Assembly (NCBI GenBank): GCA_903842575.1 | Contig: CAIMMM010000134.1 | Location: 1 to 44,248, forward strand | DNA from: an uncultured Bacteroidota bacterium | GTDB lineage: Bacteria; Bacteroidota; Bacteroidia; Flavobacteriales; Flavobacteriaceae | DNA: 44,248 nt | Reading direction: 5' to 3' | In this document: positions 17,087 to 25,298 of the stretch, in pieces | How the letters are laid out: every line of letters starts with the position of its first letter | How positions within the stretch are numbered: the first letter of the stretch is position 1 | Made by a program: the position numbers and the translations under genes | Notes under the pieces: generated by a model | Database searches by the model: none | Told to the model about the DNA's origin: nothing | What the model saw: the letters and a program-made list of their open reading frames with translations, nothing else

Positions 17087-18106
17087 ATGATAGACAAGAT
17101 CAAAATACATATTGAAGAAGCTAAAGCATTCAACACTAAAAACAAAGAAACTTTAGAGCATTTTCGCATCAAGTATTTAGGAAGTAAAGGACTCTTGAAA
17201 GAACTTTTCACCGAGTTTAAAAACATTCCCAACGACCAGAAAAAAGATTTCGGACAAGTAATCAATACGCTAAAAACTGTAGCCGAAGAAAAAGTCAAAG
17301 CCATTCAGGAAGAATTGGAAAGCAAAGAAGAAATCAAAGGTGTTTATGGCGATTTAACACGTTCCAGCGAACCTTTACTTATTGGTTCTCGTCACCCTAT
17401 TTCATTGGTCAAAAATCAAATTATAGATATTTTTTCAACTATCGGTTTCAATGTTTCCGAAGGTCCGGAAATTGAAGACGACTGGCATAATTTTACCGCT
17501 TTGAACTTGCCCGAATACCATCCGGCAAGAGATATGCAGGACACTTTTTTCATCCAAACCAATCCCGATGTTTTGTTGCGTACGCACACATCATCAGTTC
17601 AGGTGCGTTATATGGAAAACAACAAACCGCCTATTCGTACGATTTCCCCGGGGAGAGTTTTTCGTAATGAAGCCGTTTCGTCGCGCTCTCACTGTATTTT
17701 CCACCAAGTGGAAGGATTGTACATTGACAAAGACGTTTCGTTTGCCGATTTAAAACAAACGCTTTTATACTTCACCAAAGAAATGTTCGGAAAGTCAAAA
17801 ATCCGCTTGCGTCCTTCTTATTTTCCGTTCACCGAACCAAGTGCTGAGGTCGATATTTATTGGGGTTTAAAAACCGAAACCGATTATCGCATCACCAAAG
17901 GAACAGGTTGGCTGGAAATCATGGGCTGCGGAATGGTAGATCCAAACGTCTTGAAAAATTGTGGCATCAACCCCGATGAATACAATGGTTTTGCCTTTGG
18001 TATGGGAATCGAAAGAATCGCAATGTTACTTTACCAAATTGGGGATATCCGAATGTTTTATGAAAACGACGTGCGTTTTTTGGAGCAATTCAAATCGAGT
18101 ATTTAA
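17087..18106 (+). CDS. pheS: phenylalanine-tRNA ligase alpha subunit
   Basis: 339 residues from [13 protein letters not shown]. It attaches phenylalanine to tRNA-Phe as the alpha chain of an alpha2-beta2 enzyme. An N-terminal coiled coil (1-90) binds tRNA; class II synthetase motifs follow: motif 1 region ([17 protein letters not shown]), motif 2 ([12 protein letters not shown] then [22 protein letters not shown]) and motif 3 ([14 protein letters not shown]). An in-frame ATG at 17015 would add 24 residues but lies before the -7 element. The beta subunit gene pheT is not in this window. Confidence 0.97.
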   Translation: MIDKIKIHIEEAKAFNTKNKETLEHFRIKYLGSKGLLKELFTEFKNIPNDQKKDFGQVINTLKTVAEEKVKAIQEELESKEEIKGVYGDLTRSSEPLLIGSRHPISLVKNQIIDIFSTIGFNVSEGPEIEDDWHNFTALNLPEYHPARDMQDTFFIQTNPDVLLRTHTSSVQVRYMENNKPPIRTISPGRVFRNEAVSSRSHCIFHQVEGLYIDKDVSFADLKQTLLYFTKEMFGKSKIRLRPSYFPFTEPSAEVDIYWGLKTETDYRITKGTGWLEIMGCGMVDPNVLKNCGINPDEYNGFAFGMGIERIAMLLYQIGDIRMFYENDVRFLEQFKSSI

Positions 18107-18154
18107 GAACTATACCTCCCGCTTTCCACAGTATCTTTTTTGTCACATCTAGCG

Positions 18155-18173
18155 TTGTAGAGATGCGTTTTAT
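18155..18173. repeat. possible arm of an intergenic palindromic repeat
   Basis: TTGTAGAGATGCGTTTTAT resembles one arm of the GTAGAGACGCG palindromes that I remember from many Bacteroidota genomes. The matching second arm is not seen, so this would be a decayed copy. Confidence 0.35.
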
Positions 18174-18226
18174 TTCAAAAAAGGATACTTGTTACAATCG
18201 GGGCTAATCAGAAAATAAATTTTGTC

Positions 18227-18254
18227 TATATTCTATTTTCTATCATCTATTTTC
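18227..18254. repeat. 7-bp periodic repeat, unit TATTTTC (4 units)
   Basis: Heptamers TATATTC, TATTTTC, TATCATC, TATTTTC in strict register, followed by TAAAAC and the ATG at 18261. Confidence 0.8.
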
Positions 18255-18260
18255 TAAAAC

Positions 18261-18668
18261 ATGAAAAAAGACATCACAATCCCAACAGTTGAAAACGTTT
18301 TCCTAGCTGCCGTTCAGGAATGGAGCGATGACTTCATGGAAAAAGTCTGGTACGTCCATTTAGTAAACGATTCCGATTTTGATTTAGACAGCGTAATGGT
18401 CGTTTCCAAAGCTTTTGGAACGCTGGATGGCGAAATGAAAAAGACCTCTCTTTTGCGTCATGCTTTTGTAAAAGTGCCTGCTGTTTCTGTAGTGAAAATA
18501 GAATTGCTAGAAAAAAGTGTCTTGCTTTTGAACAATGAATTCATGGTTACGTTTTTTATTGGACCCACTTTATACGATAAAAAATACATCTTCAGAGCCA
18601 ATTCCATCACTCCCGATTATGTGGAAGAAGTGCCAATTTTGTTCGCGGATGGTGTAATAGTAAAATAA
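18261..18668 (+). CDS. conserved hypothetical protein next to pheS
   Basis: 135 residues, soluble, beta-rich, with no signal peptide. I do not recognise a domain. Related proteins in Flavobacteriia are, as I recall, sometimes mislabelled as phenylalanyl-tRNA synthetase alpha because of their position after pheS; nothing in the sequence supports such an activity. The 154-base gap to pheS holds a decayed palindrome arm, an AAATTTTG -7 candidate (18217-18224) and the TATTTTC repeat just before the ATG. Confidence 0.7.
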   Translation: MKKDITIPTVENVFLAAVQEWSDDFMEKVWYVHLVNDSDFDLDSVMVVSKAFGTLDGEMKKTSLLRHAFVKVPAVSVVKIELLEKSVLLLNNEFMVTFFIGPTLYDKKYIFRANSITPDYVEEVPILFADGVIVK

Positions 18669-18732
18669 AAAGTTGTTAATTTGTTTAACGATAATATTAT
18701 AAATAAAATTAATTTATCAATAATAGTAAGGA

Positions 18733-18759
18733 TTGTAAACCCTTCATAATCAAATTTTG
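18733..18759 (+). promoter_or_regulatory. promoter for the deoC operon
   Basis: TTG (18733-18735) and AAATTTTG (18752-18759, one mismatch to TAnnTTTG) are 16 bases apart, and the ATG of deoC follows 40 bases later at 18799. Confidence 0.35.
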
Positions 18760-18798
18760 ACTTCAAGGAAACAACAATCAAAAAAACAGTAAGAGTAA

Positions 18799-19701
18799 AT
18801 GAAACAATATAATTTTTTAAATTCTCCTACAATTGACCAGGTTGGCGTTGAAGATAGAATTAGTAGAATTACAGCAAGAAGCATCAAAAAAGAAGCTAAA
18901 ATGCAAGGGCTGATGATGGCGCTTAGTATGATAGATTTGACCACATTAGAAGGTGCCGATACCGAAGAAAAAGTAAAGCAACTTTGCTATAAAGCCCACC
19001 ACTTACATGATTCAGTTCTTGGATTACCAACAACGGCTGCTGTTTGTGTGTACCCAAATTTTGTCAAAACAGCAGTTCATGAATTAAAAGGAACTAATGT
19101 TAAAGTAGCCTCTGTTGCAACTGCTTTTCCAAGCGGACAATCCAGTGCTGAAGTGAAATTGTTAGACGTAAAAATGGCAGTGGATAACGGTGCTCACGAA
19201 GTAGATATGGTAATCAGTCGTGGCAGATTTCACAGTGGCGATTACAATTTTGTTTTTGATGAAATAGCCATGATAAAAGAAGCTTGCGGAAAAAATGTAC
19301 GATTAAAAGTAATTCTGGAAACTGGCGAATTGGGCGAATTAGACAAAGTGCGACGCGCGAGCGATATCGCTATGTTTGCCGGAGCCGATTTTATAAAAAC
19401 ATCCACTGGGAAAATAAGCCCGGCAGCGACATTACCCGTTACTTTAGTAATGCTCGAAGCCATTCGGGATTATTATTATGAAACCGGAATTATGATTGGA
19501 ATGAAACCGGCAGGGGGCATATCCAATTCAAAACTAGCCCTTCAATATCTATTAATGGTAAAAGAAACATTGGGTGGAAAATGGCTTACCAATGAATATT
19601 TCCGATTTGGAGCAAGCAGTTTAGCCAACGATGTTTTAATGCAAATTGTAAAACAAAAATCAGGTATTTATCAATCAGGTGATTATTTTTCTAAAGTTTA
19701 A
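18799..19701 (+). CDS. deoC: deoxyribose-phosphate aldolase
   Basis: 300 residues. It splits 2-deoxyribose 5-phosphate to glyceraldehyde 3-phosphate and acetaldehyde. The Schiff-base lysine is Lys200 in ADFIKTSTGK, the second active lysine is Lys236 in GMKPAGG, and Asp136 in EVDMVI completes the set. It is longer than the E. coli enzyme, mainly through about 45 extra N-terminal residues, as in other long-type DeoC proteins. Two ALDH genes follow at 5- and 11-base spacing, so the acetaldehyde product probably feeds the dehydrogenase. Confidence 0.95.
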   Translation: MKQYNFLNSPTIDQVGVEDRISRITARSIKKEAKMQGLMMALSMIDLTTLEGADTEEKVKQLCYKAHHLHDSVLGLPTTAAVCVYPNFVKTAVHELKGTNVKVASVATAFPSGQSSAEVKLLDVKMAVDNGAHEVDMVISRGRFHSGDYNFVFDEIAMIKEACGKNVRLKVILETGELGELDKVRRASDIAMFAGADFIKTSTGKISPAATLPVTLVMLEAIRDYYYETGIMIGMKPAGGISNSKLALQYLLMVKETLGGKWLTNEYFRFGASSLANDVLMQIVKQKSGIYQSGDYFSKV

Positions 19702-19706
19702 ATCAG

Positions 19707-21173
19707 ATGAAGAAACAACACAATATAGATTTTAGTTCCGACTGGAATTTGGTTCCGGCTCCCGAAAGTACAGCAAATATCAAGTTAAAAGAAACCTACG
19801 ACTTGTTTATTAACGGCAAATTTGTAGCGCCAAAATCAGGGAAGTATTTTGAGACCATTAACCCAGCAAACGAAAAGGTATTAGCCAAAGTTGCCGAGGC
19901 CAATGAAGAAGATATCGACTTGGCTGTAAAAGCGGCCCGAAAAGCATACGATACTACTTGGTCAAAACTATCTGGTAAAGAACGCGGAAAATATTTGTAC
20001 CGTATTGCTAGAATTATCCAGGAAAGAGCCAGAGAATTTGCAATTGTGGAAACGTTAAACGGAGGAAAAGCCATTCGTGAATCGCGCGATGTGGACGTTC
20101 CTTTGGCAGCAGCCCATTTTTTCTATTATGCAGGTTGGGCCGATAAATTAGATTATGCTTTCCCAAACAGAAAAATAAAACCACTAGGTGTTGCAGGACA
20201 AATCATTCCATGGAATTTTCCATTGTTAATGGCGGCGTGGAAAATCGCACCCGCTTTAGCAACAGGAAATACAGTCGTAATTAAATCCTCCGAAACAACT
20301 CCGTTAACGCTTTATTTACTAGCGGAAGTGATACAGGAAGCAGGTTTGCCAGATGGTGTTGTGAACATTGTTTCCGGTGCTGGACAAACAGGTTCGCACA
20401 TTGTCAATCATCCCGATGTAGATAAAATAGCCTTTACAGGTTCGACGGCAGTTGGAAAAATTATCATGAAAGCTATTTCCGGAACGCCTAAAAAAGCGTC
20501 GATGGAATTGGGTGGAAAAGCAGCCAACATTATTTTTGAAGATGCTGCTTTAGACCAGGCGGTGGAAGGGATTGTAAACGGAATCTTTTTTAATCAGGGT
20601 CATGTTTGTTGTGCCGGTTCCCGTTTGTATGTTCAAGAATCAGTCTATACCAAGGTCGTTCAGAAATTAAAAGATAGAATGCAGGCCTTAACGGTTGGCG
20701 ATCCTATTGATAAAAATACCGATATCGGAGCAATCAATTCTAAGAAACAATTGACCACGATTCAAAAATATATTGAAATTGGTTTGGCAGAAGGAGCCGA
20801 AATTTATCAACCAACTTGTACTGTTCCCGATAAAGGATTTTGGTGTAAACCAACCTTGTTTACCAATGTAACGCAATCCAACCGAATAGCGCAAGAAGAA
20901 ATATTCGGGCCTGTTTTAGCCATTCAAACGTTTAGAACGATTGATGAGGTAATTGACAAAGCCAACAACTCTCCTTATGGTTTGTCTGCAGGAGTTTGGA
21001 CTGACAAAGGTTCGAAGATTTTCAACATGACTTCGCAATTGCGAGCGGGAGTGGTTTGGGCAAATACCTTCAATAAATTCGATCCGGCATCCCCATTTGG
21101 AGGATACAAAGAAAGTGGTTTTGGAAGAGAAGGTGGCGTTCACGGATTAGATCAGTATTTGAAATTTGTTTAA
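19707..21173 (+). CDS. aldehyde dehydrogenase, catalytic half of a split ALDH16
   Basis: 488 residues with a complete ALDH core: Asn170 (IIPWNFPL), Glu267 (MELGGK) and the nucleophile Cys301 (NQGHVCCAG, aligned with Cys302 of ALDH2). NAD-binding GSTAVG is at 245-250. The gene lies between deoC and a second, shorter ALDH gene. Together the two ALDH proteins total 781 residues, close to the size of bacterial ALDH16, in which an active ALDH is fused to a C-terminal non-catalytic ALDH-like domain. Likely substrate: acetaldehyde from the DeoC reaction (inference). Confidence 0.88.
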   Translation: MKKQHNIDFSSDWNLVPAPESTANIKLKETYDLFINGKFVAPKSGKYFETINPANEKVLAKVAEANEEDIDLAVKAARKAYDTTWSKLSGKERGKYLYRIARIIQERAREFAIVETLNGGKAIRESRDVDVPLAAAHFFYYAGWADKLDYAFPNRKIKPLGVAGQIIPWNFPLLMAAWKIAPALATGNTVVIKSSETTPLTLYLLAEVIQEAGLPDGVVNIVSGAGQTGSHIVNHPDVDKIAFTGSTAVGKIIMKAISGTPKKASMELGGKAANIIFEDAALDQAVEGIVNGIFFNQGHVCCAGSRLYVQESVYTKVVQKLKDRMQALTVGDPIDKNTDIGAINSKKQLTTIQKYIEIGLAEGAEIYQPTCTVPDKGFWCKPTLFTNVTQSNRIAQEEIFGPVLAIQTFRTIDEVIDKANNSPYGLSAGVWTDKGSKIFNMTSQLRAGVVWANTFNKFDPASPFGGYKESGFGREGGVHGLDQYLKFV

Positions 21174-21184
21174 AAAGTAAAGCT

Positions 21185-22066
21185 ATGTCTAGAATTGAAG
21201 TTTTAAAAACGTATAAAATTTTTATTGGTGGAAAATTCCCAAGAACAGAATCCGGGCGATTTTATCCATTAAAAAATAACAATAAAATAATTGCAAACAT
21301 GTGTTTATCCTCTGTAAAAGATTTTAGAAATGCTGTGGTGGCTGCTCGTTCTGCGCAAGGTGGTTGGGCAACTAAAACCGCTTACAACAGAAGCCAGATT
21401 TTATATCGAATGGCAGAAGTTTTAGAAGGAAGAAAAGCACAATTTGTAAGTGAATTGGAAACACAGGGAATTACAAAAAGTAAAGCAGCAAATGAAGTGG
21501 ATTTGAGCATCGACCGATTGATTTATTACGCGGGTTGGTGTGATAAATACATGCAAATGCACAGTAGTGTGAATCCGGTTTCGGGAAGCTATTTTAATTT
21601 CTCTGTTCCGGAACCTATGGGCGTTGTGGCAGTTTATGCTCCGGAAGACAGTGGATTGTTGGGATTGGTTACCCAAATATGCAGCATCATTGCAGGTGGA
21701 AATACGTGTGTGGTTTTAGCTTCAGAGCATTTGCCGTTATGTGCTGTTTCTTTTTCGGAAGTGATCGCTACATCGGATGTACCTAATGGAGTTGTCAATA
21801 TTCTAACTGGAAAAATTGCGGAACTAAGTTCTGTATTTGCTTCTCACATGAATGTAAATGCCATATTATATTGTGGTGCCGATTCGAATGTCATTAAATC
21901 TATTCAGGACCTTTCTATCGATAATATGAAGCGTGTTATCATTCGTGAGAATAGTGATTACACTGATGAAAAGCATGATAATCTGCATTACATTTTTGAC
22001 TTTCAGGAAACCAAAACAACCTGGCATCCGATTGAACAAATTGGAGGCGCCGGAAGCGGTTATTAA
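21185..22066 (+). CDS. half-length non-catalytic ALDH (ALDH16 C-terminal-domain-like)
   Basis: 293 residues matching only the NAD-binding Rossmann half of ALDH (FIGGKFPRTESGRFYPL, LIYYAGWCDKYMQ, PMGVVAVYAP, IIAGGNTCVVLASEHLPL, DVPNGVVNILTG). The position where Glu of ELGGK should be reads MKRVIIREN, and there is no catalytic Cys domain at all. It has its own ATG, 11 bases after the full-length ALDH, so it is not a frameshifted remnant. It best fits the C-terminal domain of ALDH16 as a free polypeptide; it would act as a structural partner of the preceding enzyme. A perfect hairpin terminator follows. Confidence 0.8.
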   Translation: MSRIEVLKTYKIFIGGKFPRTESGRFYPLKNNNKIIANMCLSSVKDFRNAVVAARSAQGGWATKTAYNRSQILYRMAEVLEGRKAQFVSELETQGITKSKAANEVDLSIDRLIYYAGWCDKYMQMHSSVNPVSGSYFNFSVPEPMGVVAVYAPEDSGLLGLVTQICSIIAGGNTCVVLASEHLPLCAVSFSEVIATSDVPNGVVNILTGKIAELSSVFASHMNVNAILYCGADSNVIKSIQDLSIDNMKRVIIRENSDYTDEKHDNLHYIFDFQETKTTWHPIEQIGGAGSGY

Positions 22067-22082
22067 GATAGAAAGTATAAAA

Positions 22083-22116
22083 AAAAGCCATCCCGCTTTT
22101 GGACGGGATGGCTTTT
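22083..22116. terminator. strong bidirectional terminator
   Basis: A perfect 13-bp stem (AAAAGCCATCCCG with CGGGATGGCTTTT) and an 8-nt loop lie between the ALDH gene (+) and the lipoprotein gene (-). Confidence 0.9.
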
Positions 22117-22122
22117 GATTTT

Positions 22123-22719
22123 TTAATTCACTTTGATTAAGGTATATTCACCTGATGGAACTATAAAATCTTCTGGTTCCATAGGTGTGCCTACAACATG
22201 AACCCTTTCACCTCTTTTAATGCGAACTTTTATAGCTTCTTGACCAAAAGCCAAAGTTTTTTTAATTAAGATAGTTCCAAACATATTTGTAGAAAATTCA
22301 CTAAACATAAGAAGTAAACGTTTTTCATCTGCAGAACAGTCAGGGCAAGGAGGATATCCATTATTATTTTTAACACCATTACCACCTATACCTTTTTCAA
22401 AGGAATTTAAAAAAGGCGTGTTTATGTCACTCAAGTTACTTATGAGTGTTGTGTTTCCAACTTTATATTCATAACCCCCAATAATTACATCTTCGTAATA
22501 TTTAGAATTAAAATGATTTATTTCTTTTACTAAAATAATTTTTAATGTTGTAGAGCCATTTGTGTAGAGCCATGTACCTTCAAAAGGGTCTAATATATTA
22601 TCAATGTCTTTGTAGTATGCGTTGGCTATTGTAGTACCATAATTGTCTTTAATGTTTATTATTTGAGATTGACAAGCGGTTGCAAACAATACTAATGATA
22701 ATGTTATAATATTTTTCAT
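22123..22719 (-). CDS. DUF6705-like lipoprotein
   Basis: 198 residues. A lipoprotein signal peptide is present (lipobox-like FATAC, Cys16). The stretch NAYYKDIDNILDPFEGTWLYTNGSTTLKI and the end DFIVPSGEYTLIKVN match what I remember of the Bacteroidota DUF6705 family; function unknown, expected in the cell envelope. A PPCPDCS stretch near residue 124 is unusual. It follows an 86-residue gene by 8 bases. A 15-codon fragment of a related gene lies on the opposite strand at 23006-23053, so this family has been duplicated or rearranged here. Confidence 0.75.
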   Translation of the reverse strand: MKNIITLSLVLFATACQSQIINIKDNYGTTIANAYYKDIDNILDPFEGTWLYTNGSTTLKIILVKEINHFNSKYYEDVIIGGYEYKVGNTTLISNLSDINTPFLNSFEKGIGGNGVKNNNGYPPCPDCSADEKRLLLMFSEFSTNMFGTILIKKTLAFGQEAIKVRIKRGERVHVVGTPMEPEDFIVPSGEYTLIKVN

Positions 22720-22727
22720 GATTTATT

Positions 22728-22988
22728 TTATTTACAAGGGGTTGGTTTGACAGTTGGATTAGAGATATTTGTTATAAATTTAAGAAAAACTTTAATATAA
22801 TCATCCGCAACATCACTCCAAGTATTTGTAAAAGGATTAAATAAATCGTTATACATATCTTCAAGTTTGTCTTGAAATTTTTCTCGATTTTTTTGATCTG
22901 TATAAATAGAAGTCATTGTACTGTTGAATAGAGTAGGGTTTTCCGCTATTATTGCATAGACGCCAAATTCTGAGACAAGTATATGCAC
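22728..22988 (-). pseudogene. small ORF, probable 3' remnant of a larger gene
   Basis: 86 codons with a GTG start (HILVSEFGVYAIIAENP...). It has no signal peptide or recognised domain. The frame is open only eight codons beyond the GTG before a TAA, and the sequence just upstream belongs to a different, oppositely oriented gene fragment. This suggests that its 5' part was removed by a rearrangement at about 22985-23005. It could still be translated and coupled to the lipoprotein gene 8 bases downstream. It may instead be an intact small gene; I cannot exclude that. Confidence 0.45.
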
Positions 22989-23005
22989 CGGAGAAGGGAA
23001 GCTAG

Positions 23006-23053
23006 GATTTTATGATTCCCGATGGGATTTATACATTAACAAAAATTAATTAA
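23006..23053 (+). pseudogene. 3' fragment of a second DUF6705-like gene
   Basis: Fifteen codons plus stop on the + strand read DFMIPDGIYTLTKIN. The C-terminus of the intact lipoprotein at 22123 reads DFIVPSGEYTLIKVN, giving 9 of 15 identical. Immediately upstream in this frame is a TAG stop, and no longer open frame exists. The fragment is followed by a terminator hairpin, as a real gene end would be. Confidence 0.7.
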
Positions 23054-23057
23054 AAAT

Positions 23058-23089
23058 AAAAAACCAGCAAAATTACTTGCTGGTTTTTT
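23058..23089. terminator. bidirectional terminator after gpsA
   Basis: Stem AAAAAACCAGCAA with TTGCTGGTTTTTT around a 6-nt loop, 8 bases past the gpsA stop (minus strand) and 5 bases past the gene fragment on the + strand. Confidence 0.85.
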
Positions 23090-23096
23090 ATGAAGA

Positions 23097-24092
23097 TTAA
23101 TCCAATTTATCAGTCAATTTTTTAAACACAGCTTTTGCTTCTTTTCCTTCGTATAAAATACTGTAAACCGCATCGATGATTGGTGTTTTGGCACCATAAC
23201 CCTGATTGAGTTGCCATGCACTTTTTGTTGCGTAATAGCCTTCGGCAACCATACTCATTTCCATCATGGCGCTTTTCACGGTATAGCCTTTTCCAATCAT
23301 GTTTCCAAACATTCTATTTCTGGAAAACACGGAATAACCCGTTACCAATAAATCGCCCAAATAAGCAGAGTCATTAATATTACGCTTCATTTTGTGTACT
23401 TTCTTGATGAATTTTTTCATCTCGCGAATACCATTACTCATCAATACCGATTGGAAGTTATCGCCATACCCAATTCCGTGGGCAATTCCGGCAGCAATAG
23501 CGTAAATGTTCTTTAGCATGGCGGCATATTCGGTGCCAATAATATCATCCGAAATTTTGGCTTTGATATAATTCCCCGATAAACATTGGGCTACGACTTT
23601 AGCTTTTCCAGCATCGCCACAAGCAATGGTTAGATAAGATAGCCTTTCTAGCGCTACTTCTTCCGCATGACACGGACCCGTAATGACACCAATATTTTCA
23701 AACGGAATATCGTAAGTATTATTAAAATGTTCGCCAACAATTAAACTCGTTTCGGGAACAATTCCTTTTATCGCTGAAAAAACAACTTTATCTTTCATGC
23801 TCTCGGTTAATTTTGCCAATTCGGCGCTCAAAAAGGCAGACGGAATGGCGAAAATAATATAATCGGCATAAGCAACGGCTTCGTTAATGTCGCTTGTCAA
23901 TCTTAATTTGTTAATATTAAATTCAACAGAGCTCAAATAATTGGGATTGTGGTGTTGCGTTTTAATATGCTGAATGGCATCGTCATTTCGCATGTACCAG
24001 GCAATTTCAGGAAGGTTTACGCAAAGCATTTTGGCAATGGCTGTTGCCCAGCTTCCACCACCAATTACTGCAAATTTTGGATAGTCTGTCAT
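23097..24092 (-). CDS. gpsA: NAD(P)-dependent glycerol-3-phosphate dehydrogenase
   Basis: 331 residues. It reduces dihydroxyacetone phosphate to sn-glycerol 3-phosphate for phospholipid synthesis. The dinucleotide motif is IGGGSWATAI (10-19), the GPCHAEE stretch (139-145) corresponds to the conserved GPSFAxE region, and the catalytic Lys is Lys194 (MLKNIYAIAAG). It is the last gene of a minus-strand run (yicC, gmk, nadD, gpsA), 5 bases after nadD, and ends in a terminator. Confidence 0.96.
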   Translation of the reverse strand: MTDYPKFAVIGGGSWATAIAKMLCVNLPEIAWYMRNDDAIQHIKTQHHNPNYLSSVEFNINKLRLTSDINEAVAYADYIIFAIPSAFLSAELAKLTESMKDKVVFSAIKGIVPETSLIVGEHFNNTYDIPFENIGVITGPCHAEEVALERLSYLTIACGDAGKAKVVAQCLSGNYIKAKISDDIIGTEYAAMLKNIYAIAAGIAHGIGYGDNFQSVLMSNGIREMKKFIKKVHKMKRNINDSAYLGDLLVTGYSVFSRNRMFGNMIGKGYTVKSAMMEMSMVAEGYYATKSAWQLNQGYGAKTPIIDAVYSILYEGKEAKAVFKKLTDKLD

Positions 24093-24097
24093 GGTCT

Positions 24098-24679
24098 TTA
24101 TTTTTTATATAAATTGTTATAATCAATATATTCCCAAACTTTTGCAGGCAAAAGCGGCTGAACGTTCTTTTTGTTTTTACGATTTTCTCTAATAAATGTC
24201 GAGGAAATCGCTACAATTGGCGCGTCAATTTTATGGATTCGAGGATGATTCTCAAAAGCAGGATTTGCTGCTTCGGATGAAACTCGAGGATACACATAAA
24301 TATCGTGATTTTGTAAAATCACTTCGTAGTTTTTCCATTTGTGAAACGTTTTTAAATTGTCTTCACCCATAATCAATGAAAATTCATGCGAAGGAAACTT
24401 GTCCTGCAGATGCGCTAAGGTAGTAACAGTATAATTGGGTTGTGGTAATTTAAATTCAAAATCGGAAGCTTTTATTTTTGGAAAATCTTCAGTAGCCAAG
24501 GCAACCAAATGCAAACGCTTGTAATCATCCAGCAACGAATTTTTTTCTTTGTGTGGATTGTGCGGCGTAACCACCATCCACACTTGCTCCAAACCTGAAT
24601 ATTCCGCCATGTGATTGGCAATAATCAAGTGCCCAACATGGATGGGATTAAATGTTCCGAAATAGAGACCAATTTTCAT
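24098..24679 (-). CDS. nadD: nicotinate-nucleotide adenylyltransferase
   Basis: 193 residues from MKIGLYFGTFNPIHVGH. An upstream in-frame start at 24700 would overlap gmk and add seven residues before the conserved core, so I prefer 24679, 7 bases after the gmk stop. It transfers AMP to nicotinate mononucleotide in NAD synthesis. The nucleotidyltransferase motif GTFNPIHVGH (His14, His17) and the late ISSTFIREN motif are both present. Operon with gmk and gpsA. Confidence 0.95.
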   Translation of the reverse strand: MKIGLYFGTFNPIHVGHLIIANHMAEYSGLEQVWMVVTPHNPHKEKNSLLDDYKRLHLVALATEDFPKIKASDFEFKLPQPNYTVTTLAHLQDKFPSHEFSLIMGEDNLKTFHKWKNYEVILQNHDIYVYPRVSSEAANPAFENHPRIHKIDAPIVAISSTFIRENRKNKKNVQPLLPAKVWEYIDYNNLYKK

Positions 24680-24686
24680 ACTATAA

Positions 24687-25259
24687 TCACTTATTGACAA
24701 ACGCTTTCACCAATTGATACGCTTCTTCTTTAGCTACATCCAAATCATAATTCTTGATAATTTTGTCAAATTGTGGAGCCGTGGCCAATTCTACCGAAGC
24801 TTTTGCGATTCGCATATTGATTTTATCATCGCTTTCAGTGGAGCGTTCTTTCAATCTTCGTTTAAGTTCATCCACACTCGGCGGTTTTACAAAAACAGCT
24901 AAGGTTTCTTCGGGGAATTTGTGTTTGATTCGCAATCCTCCCGCAACATCAATATCAAAAATCACATTTTTACCCAAAGCCCAAATGCGTTCCACTTCGG
25001 TTTTCAGGGTGCCATAAAAATTATCGCGGTACACTTCTTCCCATTCTATAAAATCTTCGGCTTTGATGTGTTTTTTAAATTCGGGAATGGAGATGAAATA
25101 ATAATCTTTTCCATTCACTTCTTCGCCTCGAGGTTCGCGCGTTGCTGCTGAAATGGAAAATTCCAAATTTAAATCGGGTTGCGCTAATAAATGCCTAACG
25201 ATGGTGGTTTTTCCCGATCCTGATGGCGCTGAGAATACTAATAATTTTCCTTTCTTCAC
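24687..25259 (-). CDS. gmk: guanylate kinase
   Basis: 190 residues. It phosphorylates GMP to GDP with ATP. The P-loop is SAPSGSGKT (10-18), and the GMP-binding region ISAATREPRGEEVNGKDYYFIS follows. Length is normal. It lies 39 bases downstream of yicC, as in many bacteria where the yicC-gmk pair is conserved, and 7 bases before nadD. Confidence 0.97.
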   Translation of the reverse strand: MKKGKLLVFSAPSGSGKTTIVRHLLAQPDLNLEFSISAATREPRGEEVNGKDYYFISIPEFKKHIKAEDFIEWEEVYRDNFYGTLKTEVERIWALGKNVIFDIDVAGGLRIKHKFPEETLAVFVKPPSVDELKRRLKERSTESDDKINMRIAKASVELATAPQFDKIIKNYDLDVAKEEAYQLVKAFVNK

Positions 25260-25298
25260 TTTTAAAGTCTTTTCTCTTTGTTCTTTTTTCTATGCTCT

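Noticed and set aside
21185..22066. Half-length ALDH as a frameshifted or truncated remnant of the preceding ALDH
   Set aside because: The preceding ALDH is complete, this gene has its own ATG and intact frame, and it is followed by a proper terminator; a free ALDH16-like domain explains it better.
24680..24700. Upstream nadD start overlapping gmk
   Set aside because: The conserved core begins at MKIGLYFGTFNP (24679); the extra seven residues overlap gmk and have no support.
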